NCBI RefSeq assembly: GCF_014174355.1
Contig: NZ_JABEQF010000020.1
Location: 1 to 58,446, forward strand
Direction of reading: 5' to 3'
From: Gluconacetobacter azotocaptans
GTDB lineage: Bacteria > Pseudomonadota > Alphaproteobacteria > Acetobacterales > Acetobacteraceae
Length of the DNA: 58,446 bases
Positions 1 through 11,050 of this stretch are shown piece after piece (positions within the stretch are counted from its first letter, which is position 1; each line of letters starts with the position of its first letter). The position numbers were made by a program, and so were the translations under genes. The notes under the pieces are model-generated. The model saw nothing but the letters and a program-made list of their open reading frames with translations. It had not been told where the DNA came from and did not search any database.

Positions 1-145
1 ACCCAGAACAAACCAGATGCCCAATCCTCCAAAACAACCCAGATCACTCCAGATCGTCAGAACGCCGCCAACATATCCCTTCCAAACTCTCTTATTCTAT
101 TGTCAAAGACCAGCACCGAAGGGGCAGTGCCGTTCGGTGAAGCGG
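1..145 (-). other. Probable leader of an rRNA operon leaving the window on the left
   Basis: Read on the minus strand, this stretch follows a strong promoter and contains a boxA-like antitermination element (GGTCTTTGACAA, complement of 100-111; E. coli boxA is TGCTCTTTAACA). An AT-richer leader then runs off the left edge. The arrangement promoter, boxA, leader is that of alphaproteobacterial rrn operons, so a 16S gene probably begins just outside. No coding frame here is convincing. The rRNA gene itself is not visible, so this is an inference from promoter and boxA. Confidence 0.55.
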
Positions 146-174
146 CTTTTACGGGGACTGGCGGGGGATGTCAA
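146..174 (-). promoter_or_regulatory. Sigma-70 type promoter, probably rrn P1
   Basis: On the minus strand there is a perfect -35 TTGACA (complement of 169-174), a 17-base spacer and a -10-like TAAAAG (complement of 146-151). It lies about 35 bases upstream of the boxA-like element and points left, away from clpB. Runs of A lie upstream of the -35, as expected for an UP element. The -10 is only a partial consensus match. Confidence 0.6.
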
Positions 175-295
175 CACACTGTCTCGCCTGCCAAAAATCG
201 CTACTTCCGCCGAAAAACCGCCATTCCCGCCCCCTATCCCCCCAGGCGGGCCGAAAGAATGATGAATTTTTTTCGTCAGCGACCGGCAAATAACC

Positions 296-320
296 GGGGA
301 AGGCGGAATCCGCCTTCCCC
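296..320 (-). terminator. Hairpin terminator after clpB
   Basis: A 12-bp perfect inverted repeat (GGGGAAGGCGGA / TCCGCCTTCCCC, one-base centre) begins 10 bases beyond the clpB stop. No uninterrupted U tract follows on the minus strand, only TTATTT a few bases on, so termination may be partial. It also separates clpB from the probable rrn promoter. Confidence 0.6.
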
Positions 321-329
321 CACGTGCCG

Positions 330-2933
<2,604 letters not shown>

Positions 2934-3018
2934 GATCCCATGTCCCTTTCACTCAGGCGACCTGACAGCCGGCGACATCGCCCCTTCTCGAGGCAGCGGC
3001 GTCACCGGATCAAATCCG

Positions 3019-3047
3019 AGATGGGGTGCCCCAGGCGTTATGACAAG
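3019..3047 (-). promoter_or_regulatory. Sigma-32 (heat shock) type promoter of clpB
   Basis: On the minus strand CTTGTCA (complement of 3041-3047) is followed, 14 bases later, by CCCCATCT (complement of 3019-3026). This is close to the enterobacterial RpoH consensus CTTGAAA-N13/14-CCCCATnT. It lies about 85-110 bases before the clpB ATG. The match was found by eye; heat-shock control of clpB is well established in other bacteria. Confidence 0.6.
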
Positions 3048-3096
3048 AGGACCGCCATGGGCGGAGGAGATGGCAGACCCCCGCATAACCGGGGAA

Positions 3097-3190
3097 GGCC
3101 GGGCCGCCCGAACCCGGCAAGGGCCAAGGCCCTTGCATCCCCATTCGTTTATAAAACCCTGGGTTTCCAAAGGGCGAAGCCCTTGCCTCC
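3097..3190. repeat. Intergenic hairpin repeat, family A copy 1
   Basis: Contains CAAGGGCC-AA-GGCCCTTG (3118-3135), a perfect 8-bp stem, inside a segment beginning GCCCGAACCCGG and ending near CTGGGTTTCC. The same blocks recur at 10143-10215 and 36346-36410. A further AAGGGC-GAA-GCCCTT hairpin lies at about 3170-3184. It sits between the clpB promoter and the stop of the alcohol dehydrogenase and may terminate that gene. Confidence 0.7.
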
Positions 3191-3194
3191 CCTC

Positions 3195-4223
3195 TCAGTT
3201 CCGGAAGTCGATCACCATCCGACCCTGCACCGTGCCGTGTTCCAGGTCGTCGAAGATGCGGTTGATGTTCTCCAGCCGTTCCGGCGCCACCACGGTGCGG
3301 ACCTTGCCGTCGGCGAAGAAGGACAGGGCCTCGATCATGTCCAGGCGGGTGCCGACGATGGACCCCCGCACCGTGGTCCCCGCCATCACCATATCGAAGA
3401 TCGAGATGGGGAATTCGCCCGGCGGCAGGCCGTTCAGCACGATCGTCCCGCCCCGACGGGCATAGCCCATGGCCTGGGAAAAGGCGCTGCGCGACACCGC
3501 GGTCACCAAGGTGCCGTGCGCACCGCCCACCTGGTCCTGGATGAAGGTGGCGGGATCGGTCTGGGCCGCGTTGACCGTCAGCGCCGCCCCCAGCGACCGG
3601 GCCGTGGCCAGCTTCTCGTCGTCGATATCGACGGCGATCACGTTCAGCCCCATGGCCACGCCATATTGCACCGCCATCTGCCCCAGCCCGCCGACGCCCG
3701 AGACCGCCACCCACTGGCCCGGGCGGGTATCGGTCATCTTCAGGCCCTTATAGACCGTCAGCCCCGCGCACAGCACGGGCGCGACCTGGATCGGATCGAC
3801 CCCCTTGGGCAGATGCGCCACGTAATTGGGGTCGGCCACCACGAATTCCGCGAAGCAGCCGTTGACGGTATAGCCGGTGTCGTCCTGCGTCTTGCACAGC
3901 GTTTCCCACCCGCCCAGGCAATGTTCGCAATGCCCGCAGGCGGAATACAGCCAGGGCACGCCGACCACATCGCCCTCGCGCACCCATTTCACCGCACTGC
4001 CCACGGCCACCACATGGCCCACCCCTTCATGCCCCGGAATGAAGGGCAGCGTGGGTTTGACGGGCCAGTCGCCGCGCGCGGCATGCAGGTCGGTATGGCA
4101 GACGCCGCAGGCGTCCATCTTCACCAGAATCTGGTCGGGCCGGATGTCCGGAACAGCCAGTTCCTCGATCGTCAGTGGTGCGCCGAACGCCCGCACGACG
4201 GCCGCCTTCATTGTCCCTGCCAT
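3195..4223 (-). CDS. adhP: Zinc-dependent alcohol dehydrogenase (AdhP/AdhA type)
   Basis: NAD-dependent medium-chain alcohol dehydrogenase, 342 residues, expected to interconvert ethanol and acetaldehyde in the cytosol. Catalytic zinc ligands are visible in CGVCHTD, GHEGVG and APVLCAG. The structural zinc loop is ACGHCEHC followed by a fourth Cys in WETLC. A GVGGLGQ dinucleotide motif is followed by an Asp (VIAVDID), which favours NAD over NADP. The ATG at 4223 was chosen because GGAGGA lies eight bases upstream; the open frame extends 149 codons further without a recognisable domain. It is on the same strand as the peptidase genes upstream but separated by 125 bases. Confidence 0.93.
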   Translation of the reverse strand: MAGTMKAAVVRAFGAPLTIEELAVPDIRPDQILVKMDACGVCHTDLHAARGDWPVKPTLPFIPGHEGVGHVVAVGSAVKWVREGDVVGVPWLYSACGHCEHCLGGWETLCKTQDDTGYTVNGCFAEFVVADPNYVAHLPKGVDPIQVAPVLCAGLTVYKGLKMTDTRPGQWVAVSGVGGLGQMAVQYGVAMGLNVIAVDIDDEKLATARSLGAALTVNAAQTDPATFIQDQVGGAHGTLVTAVSRSAFSQAMGYARRGGTIVLNGLPPGEFPISIFDMVMAGTTVRGSIVGTRLDMIEALSFFADGKVRTVVAPERLENINRIFDDLEHGTVQGRMVIDFRN

Positions 4224-4348
4224 CCTGGTCCTCCGAATATGTCGGTTCTCAAGAGAAAGGCATGCACCCTGCGCCGCCATGACCCAGATCAACGGCGGCG
4301 GGGTGCGCCTGCCGTCCTGCCCCGCGCGGGGGCAGGACAGGATGCGGG

Positions 4349-5995
4349 TCAACCTGGCAGATTGTCGGTCCGGCGGATGAAGTCGGCGGCGTTGTCGTGC
4401 AGTTCCTTCAGCGCCGGCGCATGGGCGTAGACCATATGGCCCGACATGTACTGGTGGATTTCGACATTGCCCGCCAGCCTGCGCGGAATCGGCAGGTGGC
4501 GCATTTCGAACACGCCCTCGAAATACGGCGTGCCGAGATCGAAATAGCCTTGGTTCAGCTGCACCTTCAGCAGGGGGTTTTCCTTCATCGCCATGGCCAG
4601 GTCGGGCAGCACGTTGGGCAGGCCACGGTTGGAGAAGGGCATGTCGGGCTGTACGTGCGTGAACGACCATTTGCTGATCGAATGGGCGCTGGGCTTGTAT
4701 TCCTCGTACGCGCCGGTGGGGCTTTCGCCACCGTAATGCAGCACGTCACGCGCATAGGCGTTGAAGGTCGAGATATAGGCCGCCCCCATCGACGCATCCA
4801 TCGGGTCGTAGAACGGCCGCTGCGACAACGGGTCGATCGACGCGCCCGAGAACCGGCTGTCGAGACGGCCGGTGTCGATGTCTTCGTCCCCCATCAGGGT
4901 CTTCTCGAACTCGCCGCCATTCACGCGCAGGTTCGCGTGCTTGATGTACTCGACCGGCAGCCCGGTATAGGCATGCAGGCGCGTGGCGATATCGTTGAAG
5001 TGCGCGTCGGAAATGGCCGTGCCCTCCTGCAGGGCGGCGGCATAGTCGGTCAGGGCGAACTGCTCGACCTCGTGCAGGAAGGCCTTCAGGTCTGCCGGCT
5101 GCTGCGGCAGCTTGTGGTGATACCACGCCGTGGCGGCGAAGCTGGGCAATGCCAGGACATAGGGCTGGTCGACGCTGGGATTGGCCTGCGGGCGATCGAT
5201 GCTGTTGTCGTAATCGAGGATCTGCGACAGCAGCATCACCCCGTTCAGGTCGATTTCCTTGTCCTGCTTCAGCATGTTCGCGACGATGGCCGACCGCGTG
5301 GTGCCATAGCTTTCGCCATATAGATATTTGGGCGAATTGAAGCGGCCGTAGCGGCCCAGGAACTGGGCGATGAAATCGGTGAACGCCCAGGCATCGGGAT
5401 CGGTGCCGTAGAATGCCTTGTCCTTGTCCTTGCCCCCCAGCCGGCCGAAGCCGGTGCCGGGCGCGTCGATGAAGACCAGGTCGGTCACATCCAGCAGGCT
5501 GTCGTCGTTGTCGACCAGCCTGTAGGGGGCGGCCGCGGTATGGGAATCGTCCGACGTCACGATCCGGCGCGGACCGAATGCCCCCATATGCAGCCACACC
5601 GTGGCCGACCCGGGGCCGCCGTTATAGACGAAGGTGATCGGGCGCGCGATGCTCTGCACCCCCTTCTTGAAATAGGCGACGTAGAACATCGCGGCGACCG
5701 GTTCTTCCTCGGGCTTGGCCTTCTTTTCGGGCGCGGCATCGTCCCAGTCGCGGGGATGAACGACCAGGGTTCCGGCAACGGCCTGATAGGCGATTTTCTG
5801 CCCGCGCACCGTCACGCTGCCATCGGAAATCTTCTGCTGCGGGGTGAAATCGAACCCGTTGGATGCCGGTTTGGCCGGGGTGTCGGCGTGGGCCGGATGG
5901 TCCTCGGCCCGCGCCGGAGAGAGGGGGGCCATAGCCACCAGACACGGCGCCAGGATCGCCAGGGCGACGCCGTCGAGAAGGAAGGATCGTGTCAT
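4349..5995 (-). CDS. Exported S10 family serine carboxypeptidase-like protein
   Basis: A 548-residue serine peptidase of the S10 (carboxypeptidase Y) fold, predicted periplasmic or secreted. Residues 1-28 form a signal peptide ending near PARA. The oxyanion region NGGPGSATVW, the nucleophile motif GESYG, the Asp in GYFDLGTP and the His in SGHMVY give the Ser-Asp-His triad. Bacterial members of this family are poorly characterised; peptide trimming at the C-terminus is the family-level expectation. The ATG at 5995 was chosen because it starts the signal peptide; the ribosome binding site is weak. An M28 peptidase precedes it, suggesting an extracytoplasmic peptide-degrading pair. Confidence 0.9.
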   Translation of the reverse strand: MTRSFLLDGVALAILAPCLVAMAPLSPARAEDHPAHADTPAKPASNGFDFTPQQKISDGSVTVRGQKIAYQAVAGTLVVHPRDWDDAAPEKKAKPEEEPVAAMFYVAYFKKGVQSIARPITFVYNGGPGSATVWLHMGAFGPRRIVTSDDSHTAAAPYRLVDNDDSLLDVTDLVFIDAPGTGFGRLGGKDKDKAFYGTDPDAWAFTDFIAQFLGRYGRFNSPKYLYGESYGTTRSAIVANMLKQDKEIDLNGVMLLSQILDYDNSIDRPQANPSVDQPYVLALPSFAATAWYHHKLPQQPADLKAFLHEVEQFALTDYAAALQEGTAISDAHFNDIATRLHAYTGLPVEYIKHANLRVNGGEFEKTLMGDEDIDTGRLDSRFSGASIDPLSQRPFYDPMDASMGAAYISTFNAYARDVLHYGGESPTGAYEEYKPSAHSISKWSFTHVQPDMPFSNRGLPNVLPDLAMAMKENPLLKVQLNQGYFDLGTPYFEGVFEMRHLPIPRRLAGNVEIHQYMSGHMVYAHAPALKELHDNAADFIRRTDNLPG

Positions 5996-6066
5996 CTCAA
6001 TTGATTTCCGTAATGATACATCGGGTCGGGCGTCGCCCGAACCCACCAGGGCGGGCGTAAGCGGCG

Positions 6067-7449
6067 TCAATGTGTATGGCCCGGGATCGGACGCGGCGGC
6101 ATGCCGGCGAAGGTCACCAGGCTTTCGGCCCCCGACGCGGACAGGGCCGACACGCCGAAGACGTGATCGTCGATATTCACGTTCTTCAGCACCAGCGACG
6201 TCGCATCCGCGGACGCATTGTGCTGGTCCGTCCAGGCCGTCCCGTCGGCGAGGCGCCAGCGCACGCGATAGGACGCGGCCCCCGGCGCGGCCGTCCAGGT
6301 CACCGTCGTGTCGTCCGACAGCGCGCCGGCGATCGTCGCGGTCGCCGGCGCGGCGGGGGCGGCGGCCAGGTCCGACAGCACCGCCATGTTCAACGCCGTG
6401 ACCCGCGCCAGGTACGGGAAATCCACGAAGGCGATGGTGTCGCCGTACTGGCGTCCGGCTTCGATCCGCACGCGCTGGTGCTGGCGGTCGTAATCCTCGA
6501 CCGCCTCGGTGAAGCGGACGGCGGGAAAGCCTTCGGCCAGGAATGGAATATGGTCGCCGCCGCGCATGAACCGGTCGGGTCGCCGCACCGCCCGCACCGA
6601 CAAGCCGATGCCCGGATGCGCGGCTGCCTGCATCACCACCGCCTTCGCCAGCGCGCGGGACGGCGAATCGTCCTCGGCCCCCGTGGCGCGCTGCGCCTTG
6701 ATGCCGGCGGCGTCGGCGGCGACGCGGATCCCCTCGCTGAACACGCGGACGCGATTGTCGACGTGCTCCCCTCCGATGCCGTGGGTGTTGCCGACGATAT
6801 CGTTGTTCAGCACGCCGGCCACCTGCCAGCCCCGCGCCTTGGCCGTACGGGCCAGCAACTCGCCCCCCCACAGGCCCTGTTCCTCGCCCGACAGCACGGC
6901 ATAGACGATCGTTGCCGGGAAATGCTGCCGCGACAGCAGGCGCGCGGCCTCCATCACCAGCGCCACGCCCGACGCGTCGTCATTGGCACCCGGCGCGTCG
7001 GTGGTCGCGTCCATCACGTCGTTCACGCGGGTGTCGATATGGGCCTGGACGATCACCACACGGTCGGGATCGGTCGTGCCCTTCTGGACCGCCAGCACGT
7101 CTTCCACCCGCACACCGTCCGGCGCGCGCGGGCCGGTGAAGCGGTCGCCGATCGTTTCAACCGACAGGCAACCGCCGCAGGCCGCGCCATCGGCCGCGAA
7201 CCGGTCGGCCACCCAGCGCCGCGCGGCGCCGATCCCGCGCCGCGAATCCGTCGTGGTGGACAGGGTGTGCCGCGTGCCGAACCCGACCAGCGCCGTCACC
7301 GTCCGGCGCAGCGCCGCCTGGTCCGGATGCGGCAGCCCACTCGGGGGGTCGGCCATCGCGGCGTGTGCGATCCCCCCACACAGGCCGGCGGACAAGGCCG
7401 CGAGGAGGAACGGACGAAGCCGGGCGTGCAAGCCAGAAAGACGTTTCAT
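6067..7449 (-). CDS. Exported M28 family zinc aminopeptidase
   Basis: A 460-residue secreted metallopeptidase. The start at 7449 gives a clean signal peptide (MKRLSGLHARLR, then a hydrophobic stretch ending GIAHA). Two-zinc ligands of M28 are visible: His and Asp in VQAHIDTR and GANDDASG, the general-base pair in SGEEQGLWG, an Asp in LNNDIVG and the final His in GGDHIPF. About 90 C-terminal residues after the catalytic domain resemble a fibronectin III-like module (VTWTAAPGAASYRVRW). It lies 71 bases upstream of the S10 gene on the same strand. Substrate preference cannot be told from sequence. Confidence 0.93.
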   Translation of the reverse strand: MKRLSGLHARLRPFLLAALSAGLCGGIAHAAMADPPSGLPHPDQAALRRTVTALVGFGTRHTLSTTTDSRRGIGAARRWVADRFAADGAACGGCLSVETIGDRFTGPRAPDGVRVEDVLAVQKGTTDPDRVVIVQAHIDTRVNDVMDATTDAPGANDDASGVALVMEAARLLSRQHFPATIVYAVLSGEEQGLWGGELLARTAKARGWQVAGVLNNDIVGNTHGIGGEHVDNRVRVFSEGIRVAADAAGIKAQRATGAEDDSPSRALAKAVVMQAAAHPGIGLSVRAVRRPDRFMRGGDHIPFLAEGFPAVRFTEAVEDYDRQHQRVRIEAGRQYGDTIAFVDFPYLARVTALNMAVLSDLAAAPAAPATATIAGALSDDTTVTWTAAPGAASYRVRWRLADGTAWTDQHNASADATSLVLKNVNIDDHVFGVSALSASGAESLVTFAGMPPRPIPGHTH

Positions 7450-7513
7450 ATCGAAAACATTGCCGCCTTTCCGCCGCCATGCAAGACCGCCGCCCCGTCC
7501 GCCGGACACCGAC

Positions 7514-8053
7514 CTAGCGGAACTGCGGCGAGACCTCCTTCAGCGCATCGACGGCGCAGGCCTCGTCCTTGTCGCCGCCGGGGGCGCCGGACACGCCGAC
7601 GCCCCCCAGGATGGTCCGGTCGGCACGCCGGATCAGCGCGCCGCCCGGCACGAACAGAACCTGCGGGATGGTGTTCAGCGCCCCGTTTTCCGGGCCCGTC
7701 ACCTTGGCCGCAATCAGGGCGCTGGTCGTGTCCTTGTCGAAGGCCAGACCGTAGGCATAGGCCGTATAGGCCTTGCGATAGGACACCGACAGCGATTGCA
7801 GCGGCACGGCATCGCCCTTGATGATGACCTGTTCGTGCCCCGACGGATCGACCACCGCCGCCGTCACCGACCAGCCGCGCCCGGCGCAGATGCGCACCGC
7901 CGTCGCGGCCAGGCGTTCGGCCAGTTCCCATGTCAGTTTCTGGGTCGTGACCACGGGCGAGCCCGCCGCCCGGGCCGGGAACGCGGCGAGGAAGGCCGAA
8001 GCGACGAGGGCGGCGCAGCCCATCCCCGTCGCCATGATGGCGGGTCGCGTCAT
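7514..8053 (-). CDS. Exported GlcG/HbpS-like protein (DUF336)
   Basis: A 179-residue protein with a signal peptide (to about residue 29, ARAA) and a single GlcG/HbpS domain, recognisable by SYRKAYTAYAYG and the glycine-rich GGVGVSGAPGGDKDEAC end. HbpS of Streptomyces binds haem and senses redox stress; GlcG lies in glycolate operons. Neither role can be assigned here. The start lies five bases after the stop of the aldo/keto reductase, so the two are almost certainly co-transcribed. The M28 gene follows after 64 bases. Confidence 0.85.
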   Translation of the reverse strand: MTRPAIMATGMGCAALVASAFLAAFPARAAGSPVVTTQKLTWELAERLAATAVRICAGRGWSVTAAVVDPSGHEQVIIKGDAVPLQSLSVSYRKAYTAYAYGLAFDKDTTSALIAAKVTGPENGALNTIPQVLFVPGGALIRRADRTILGGVGVSGAPGGDKDEACAVDALKEVSPQFR

Positions 8054-8058
8054 CGCTG

Positions 8059-9117
8059 CTATGCCGTCTTGATCGAGGGGCCGAGCAGTAGCAGATCCGC
8101 CGCCGACAGCCGGTCCGACGCCGTGCTGGCCTGGTGCCAGTACGGATAGAGCAGCGGCGGCGCGCTGGCCTTGTCCAGCCGGGCCATTTCCTCGGCCGAC
8201 AGCGCCAGTTCGGCGGCCTTCAGATTGTCGGCAAGCTGCGCGTCGGTGCGAGCGCCGATCACCACCGAGGTGATGGCCGGGCGATGCGCCACCCACGCCA
8301 GCGCCACCTGGGCCGCCGACACCCCGCGTTCCGCGCCGATCGCCACCAGGACCTCGACCACGTCGTATAGCTTTTCGATGTCGTAGACCGGCGGTTCGTT
8401 CCACTGGGCCAGCTGGCGCGTGCCCTCGGGCTCGGGCTTGCCGCGCCGGTGCTTGCCGGACAGCAGGCCGCCGGCCATCGGGCTCCAGACCTGGACGCCC
8501 AGGCCCTGGTCCAGCGCCAGCGGCAGCAACTCGTACTCGGCCTCGCGCGCCTGCAGCGAATAGTAGATCTGCTGCGACACCGGGGCGATCAGGCGGTTGC
8601 GCTCCGCCGTGCTCAGCGCCTTCATGATGTGCCAGCCCGAGAAATTGGACACGCCGGCATAGCGGACCTTGCCCGCGCGGGTCAGGATGTCCAGGGCCTC
8701 CAGCGTTTCGTCCAGCGGGGTCTGGCCGTCCCATTCGTGCAGGTAATACAGGTCGATATGGTCGCGCCCCAGGCGGCGCAGGCTGGCCTCGCACGCGCTG
8801 ACGATATGATGGCGCGAGGACCCGGCGTCGTTCTGCCCCGGCCCCATGCGGAAACGGGCCTTGGTGCCGACCAGGACTTCCTGCGAGCGGCCCTTCAGGG
8901 CCTCGCCCAGGATCTCCTCGGACACGCCGGAGGAATAGACGTCGGCGGTGTCGAACATGTTGATGCCGGCGCCGATGCACATGTCGATCTGTCGCTTCGC
9001 GCCCGCCACGTCCGTGCTGCCGGTCTTGGCGAAGGCGCCCTTGCCGCCGAACGTCATCGTCCCGAGGGTAAAGACGGAGACGCGCAGGCCGGAGCGGCCG
9101 AGTTGGCGATACTGCAT
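8059..9117 (-). CDS. Aldo/keto reductase
   Basis: A 352-residue NADPH-dependent TIM-barrel oxidoreductase. The AKR tetrad is visible: Asp and Tyr in FDTADVYSSG, Lys in VLVGTKARF and His in YYLHEWDGQ. The family hallmark GKVRYAGVSNFSGW is also present. The ATG at 9117 follows GGGAGGATCC, a strong ribosome binding site. It heads a minus-strand unit with the HbpS-like gene and is divergent from the LysR regulator, which probably controls it. The physiological aldehyde or ketone substrate is unknown. Confidence 0.93.
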   Translation of the reverse strand: MQYRQLGRSGLRVSVFTLGTMTFGGKGAFAKTGSTDVAGAKRQIDMCIGAGINMFDTADVYSSGVSEEILGEALKGRSQEVLVGTKARFRMGPGQNDAGSSRHHIVSACEASLRRLGRDHIDLYYLHEWDGQTPLDETLEALDILTRAGKVRYAGVSNFSGWHIMKALSTAERNRLIAPVSQQIYYSLQAREAEYELLPLALDQGLGVQVWSPMAGGLLSGKHRRGKPEPEGTRQLAQWNEPPVYDIEKLYDVVEVLVAIGAERGVSAAQVALAWVAHRPAITSVVIGARTDAQLADNLKAAELALSAEEMARLDKASAPPLLYPYWHQASTASDRLSAADLLLLGPSIKTA

Positions 9118-9199
9118 GGTGGATCCTCCCGGTCGAAGATGATCGAATATCCGGGGGACTATGGGCGCCGCCGCCGGGGAATGATAACCGTCGAAATCA

Positions 9200-9212
9200 G
9201 GAAACAGTTTCC
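9200..9212. promoter_or_regulatory. Palindrome in the LysR/aldo-keto reductase divergent region
   Basis: GGAAAC-A-GTTTCC is a perfect 13-base palindrome 19 bases upstream of the lysR-type ATG, in the 114-base gap shared with the divergent reductase gene. LysR-type proteins bind interrupted dyads in such gaps, so this is a candidate operator; no binding evidence is available. Confidence 0.4.
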
Positions 9213-9231
9213 GGAAAAGGCGAAGGGTCAA

Positions 9232-10137
9232 ATGCGCGACTCGGACGAGATGGAGATTTTCGTCGAGATCGTCCGCCAGGGGGGCCTGTCGGCGGCGGCC
9301 CGTCACCTGGGTCTGGCGCCGTCGGTCGTCAGCGAACGGCTTTCGCGGCTGGAACGCCGGCTGGGCACCCGCCTGCTGGTCCGCACCACCCGCCGCCAGA
9401 CCCTGACCGAGGCAGGACGGATCTATCTGGACGAAGCCGGCGCCATCATGGCGGCCACGGCGGAAATGGAAGCCCGGGTCCGCGCCACCGTCAGCGCCCC
9501 GGGCGGCATGCTGCGCGTCACCGCGCCCATGCCCTTCGGCCGCATCCGCCTGGCGCCCTTCGTCGCCGGGTTTGTCCGCCGCCATCCCGACATCCGCGTC
9601 CATCTGGCGCTGGAGGACCGGATGACCGACATCGTGGGCGAAGGGTACGACATCGCCATCCGCGCGGCCCCGGTGGTGGATACCACGCTGACCGGGCGGC
9701 GGCTGATGGAAAGCCGGCGGGTGCTGGTGGCCAGCCCCGACTATCTGGCGCGGCACGGGCGGCCCCACACACCGGCCGACCTGGCCCGCCATGCCTGCCT
9801 GGTCGCCAACATGACGGGGCAATGCCGGGGGGAATGGCGATTCGGCCGAGGGAAGGACATCCGCATCCTGCGGGTCGACGGCGTGCTGGCGTCCAGCAAT
9901 TCGGAACTGCCCGTCCACTGGGCGCTGGACGGGTTGGGCCTGACCCAGAAATCACTGTGGGAGGTCGAGGACCATCTGCACGCCGGCCGGCTGGAAACGG
10001 TGATGGAGGCGTGGGAACCCGACCCGGTCACCTTCTACGCCATCCACACCGTCAGCACCGCCCAGTCGCACAAGATCGCCCTGTTCATGGGCGAACTGCT
10101 TCAGCCGGGGGGCATCGATCTGGCGCCACCCTGCTAA
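9232..10137 (+). CDS. LysR family transcriptional regulator
   Basis: A 301-residue regulator with an N-terminal winged helix-turn-helix (residues 1-60, with AAARHLGLAPSVVSERLSRL as recognition region) and a LysR substrate-binding domain starting near 90 (LRVTAPMPFGRIRLAPFV). The ATG at 9232 has AAGGGT six bases upstream; an upstream in-frame ATG at 9181 lacks a good binding site. Its divergent arrangement with the aldo/keto reductase suggests control of that operon in response to a small ligand. A repeat lies directly after the stop. Confidence 0.93.
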   Translation: MRDSDEMEIFVEIVRQGGLSAAARHLGLAPSVVSERLSRLERRLGTRLLVRTTRRQTLTEAGRIYLDEAGAIMAATAEMEARVRATVSAPGGMLRVTAPMPFGRIRLAPFVAGFVRRHPDIRVHLALEDRMTDIVGEGYDIAIRAAPVVDTTLTGRRLMESRRVLVASPDYLARHGRPHTPADLARHACLVANMTGQCRGEWRFGRGKDIRILRVDGVLASSNSELPVHWALDGLGLTQKSLWEVEDHLHAGRLETVMEAWEPDPVTFYAIHTVSTAQSHKIALFMGELLQPGGIDLAPPC

Positions 10138-10142
10138 AGGAA

Positions 10143-10215
10143 GGTCGGGCGCTGCCCGAACCCGGCAAGGGCCTCGGCCCTTGCATCCCATTCGTTTTAA
10201 AAGTCCTGGGTTTCG
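10143..10215. repeat. Intergenic hairpin repeat, family A copy 2
   Basis: Starts six bases after the lysR-type stop and reaches the stop of the FAH gene. Hairpins TCGGGC-GCT-GCCCGA and CAAGGGCC-TC-GGCCCTTG (10166-10183) are perfect. The first 34 bases (10143-10176) are identical to 36346-36379, and the tail CCCATTCGTTTT...CTGGGTTTC matches copy 1 at 3097-3190. Being between convergent genes it may act as a bidirectional terminator. Confidence 0.8.
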
Positions 10216-10222
10216 CGCCCGA

Positions 10223-10915
10223 TCACGCCCCGTAGGTCACGTCCAGTTCGCCGAGGCCGTCGCAGGTCGCGTGCAGCACATCGCCGGGCTGCACCGCGCC
10301 CACCCCCGCGGGTGTGCCGGTCATGATCAGGTCGCCCGGGGCCAGTGCCACGAAGGCGCTGAGCTGCGAGACGATTTCAGCCACCGGCCAGATCATGTCC
10401 GCCAGATCGCCCTGCTGCCGGAGCGTGCCGTTCACGGCGAGGGCGATCCGGCCCGCGTCCGGGACGCCGAATTGGTCCGCCGGCACGACGGGGCCGATCG
10501 GGCAGGACTGGTCGAACCCCTTGGCCAGCGCCCACGGCCGGCCGGCCTTCTTGGCCTCGGCCTGCAGATCGCGCCGCGTCATGTCGAGGCCCAGCGCGTA
10601 GCCATAGACATGCGACAGGGCCTCGGCCGCCGGGATGTCCCGCCCGCCCCGGCCGATCGCCACGACCAGTTCGACCTCGTGATGCAGATTGGACGTCTTC
10701 ACCGGAAACGGCAGCGCCCCGCCGCCCGGCACCACTGCGTCGGCGGGCTTGGCGAAGAAGAACGGCGGCGCGCGGCCGGGTTCCTGCCCCATCTCGCGCG
10801 TATGTTCGGCATAATTCTGGCCCACGCACCAGATGCGGCGCACCGGAAAGCGCGCGTTGCTGCCCGCGACCGCCAGGCTGGCCTGCGGCGGCGGGGGAAT
10901 GACATAATCGACCAT
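10223..10915 (-). CDS. Fumarylacetoacetate hydrolase family protein
   Basis: A 230-residue single-domain FAH-family enzyme, a size usual for the hydrolase/decarboxylase branch (fumarylpyruvate or acylpyruvate hydrolases). Divalent-metal ligands are visible in HHEVELV and the Asp of GLDMTRRDL; the family end motif GDLIMTGTPAGVG is present. The N-terminal CVGQNYAEHTREMG matches the class that opens substrate with Lys/His. Upstream AGGAT serves as ribosome binding site. It stands alone between a repeat and a lipoprotein gene, so the substrate is undetermined. Confidence 0.9.
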   Translation of the reverse strand: MVDYVIPPPPQASLAVAGSNARFPVRRIWCVGQNYAEHTREMGQEPGRAPPFFFAKPADAVVPGGGALPFPVKTSNLHHEVELVVAIGRGGRDIPAAEALSHVYGYALGLDMTRRDLQAEAKKAGRPWALAKGFDQSCPIGPVVPADQFGVPDAGRIALAVNGTLRQQGDLADMIWPVAEIVSQLSAFVALAPGDLIMTGTPAGVGAVQPGDVLHATCDGLGELDVTYGA

Positions 10916-11050
10916 CTATCCTGCGTCCCTGTCTGTTGCCACGCATGGCGTGCCGCCACATAGCATGCACCGGCGCGACAGGTTGACGCACGAGCCGGTG
11001 AGGCGGTGTCCTTGTCGCACGCGCTGCGGTATTCAAGGAAGGGTCGCGCC

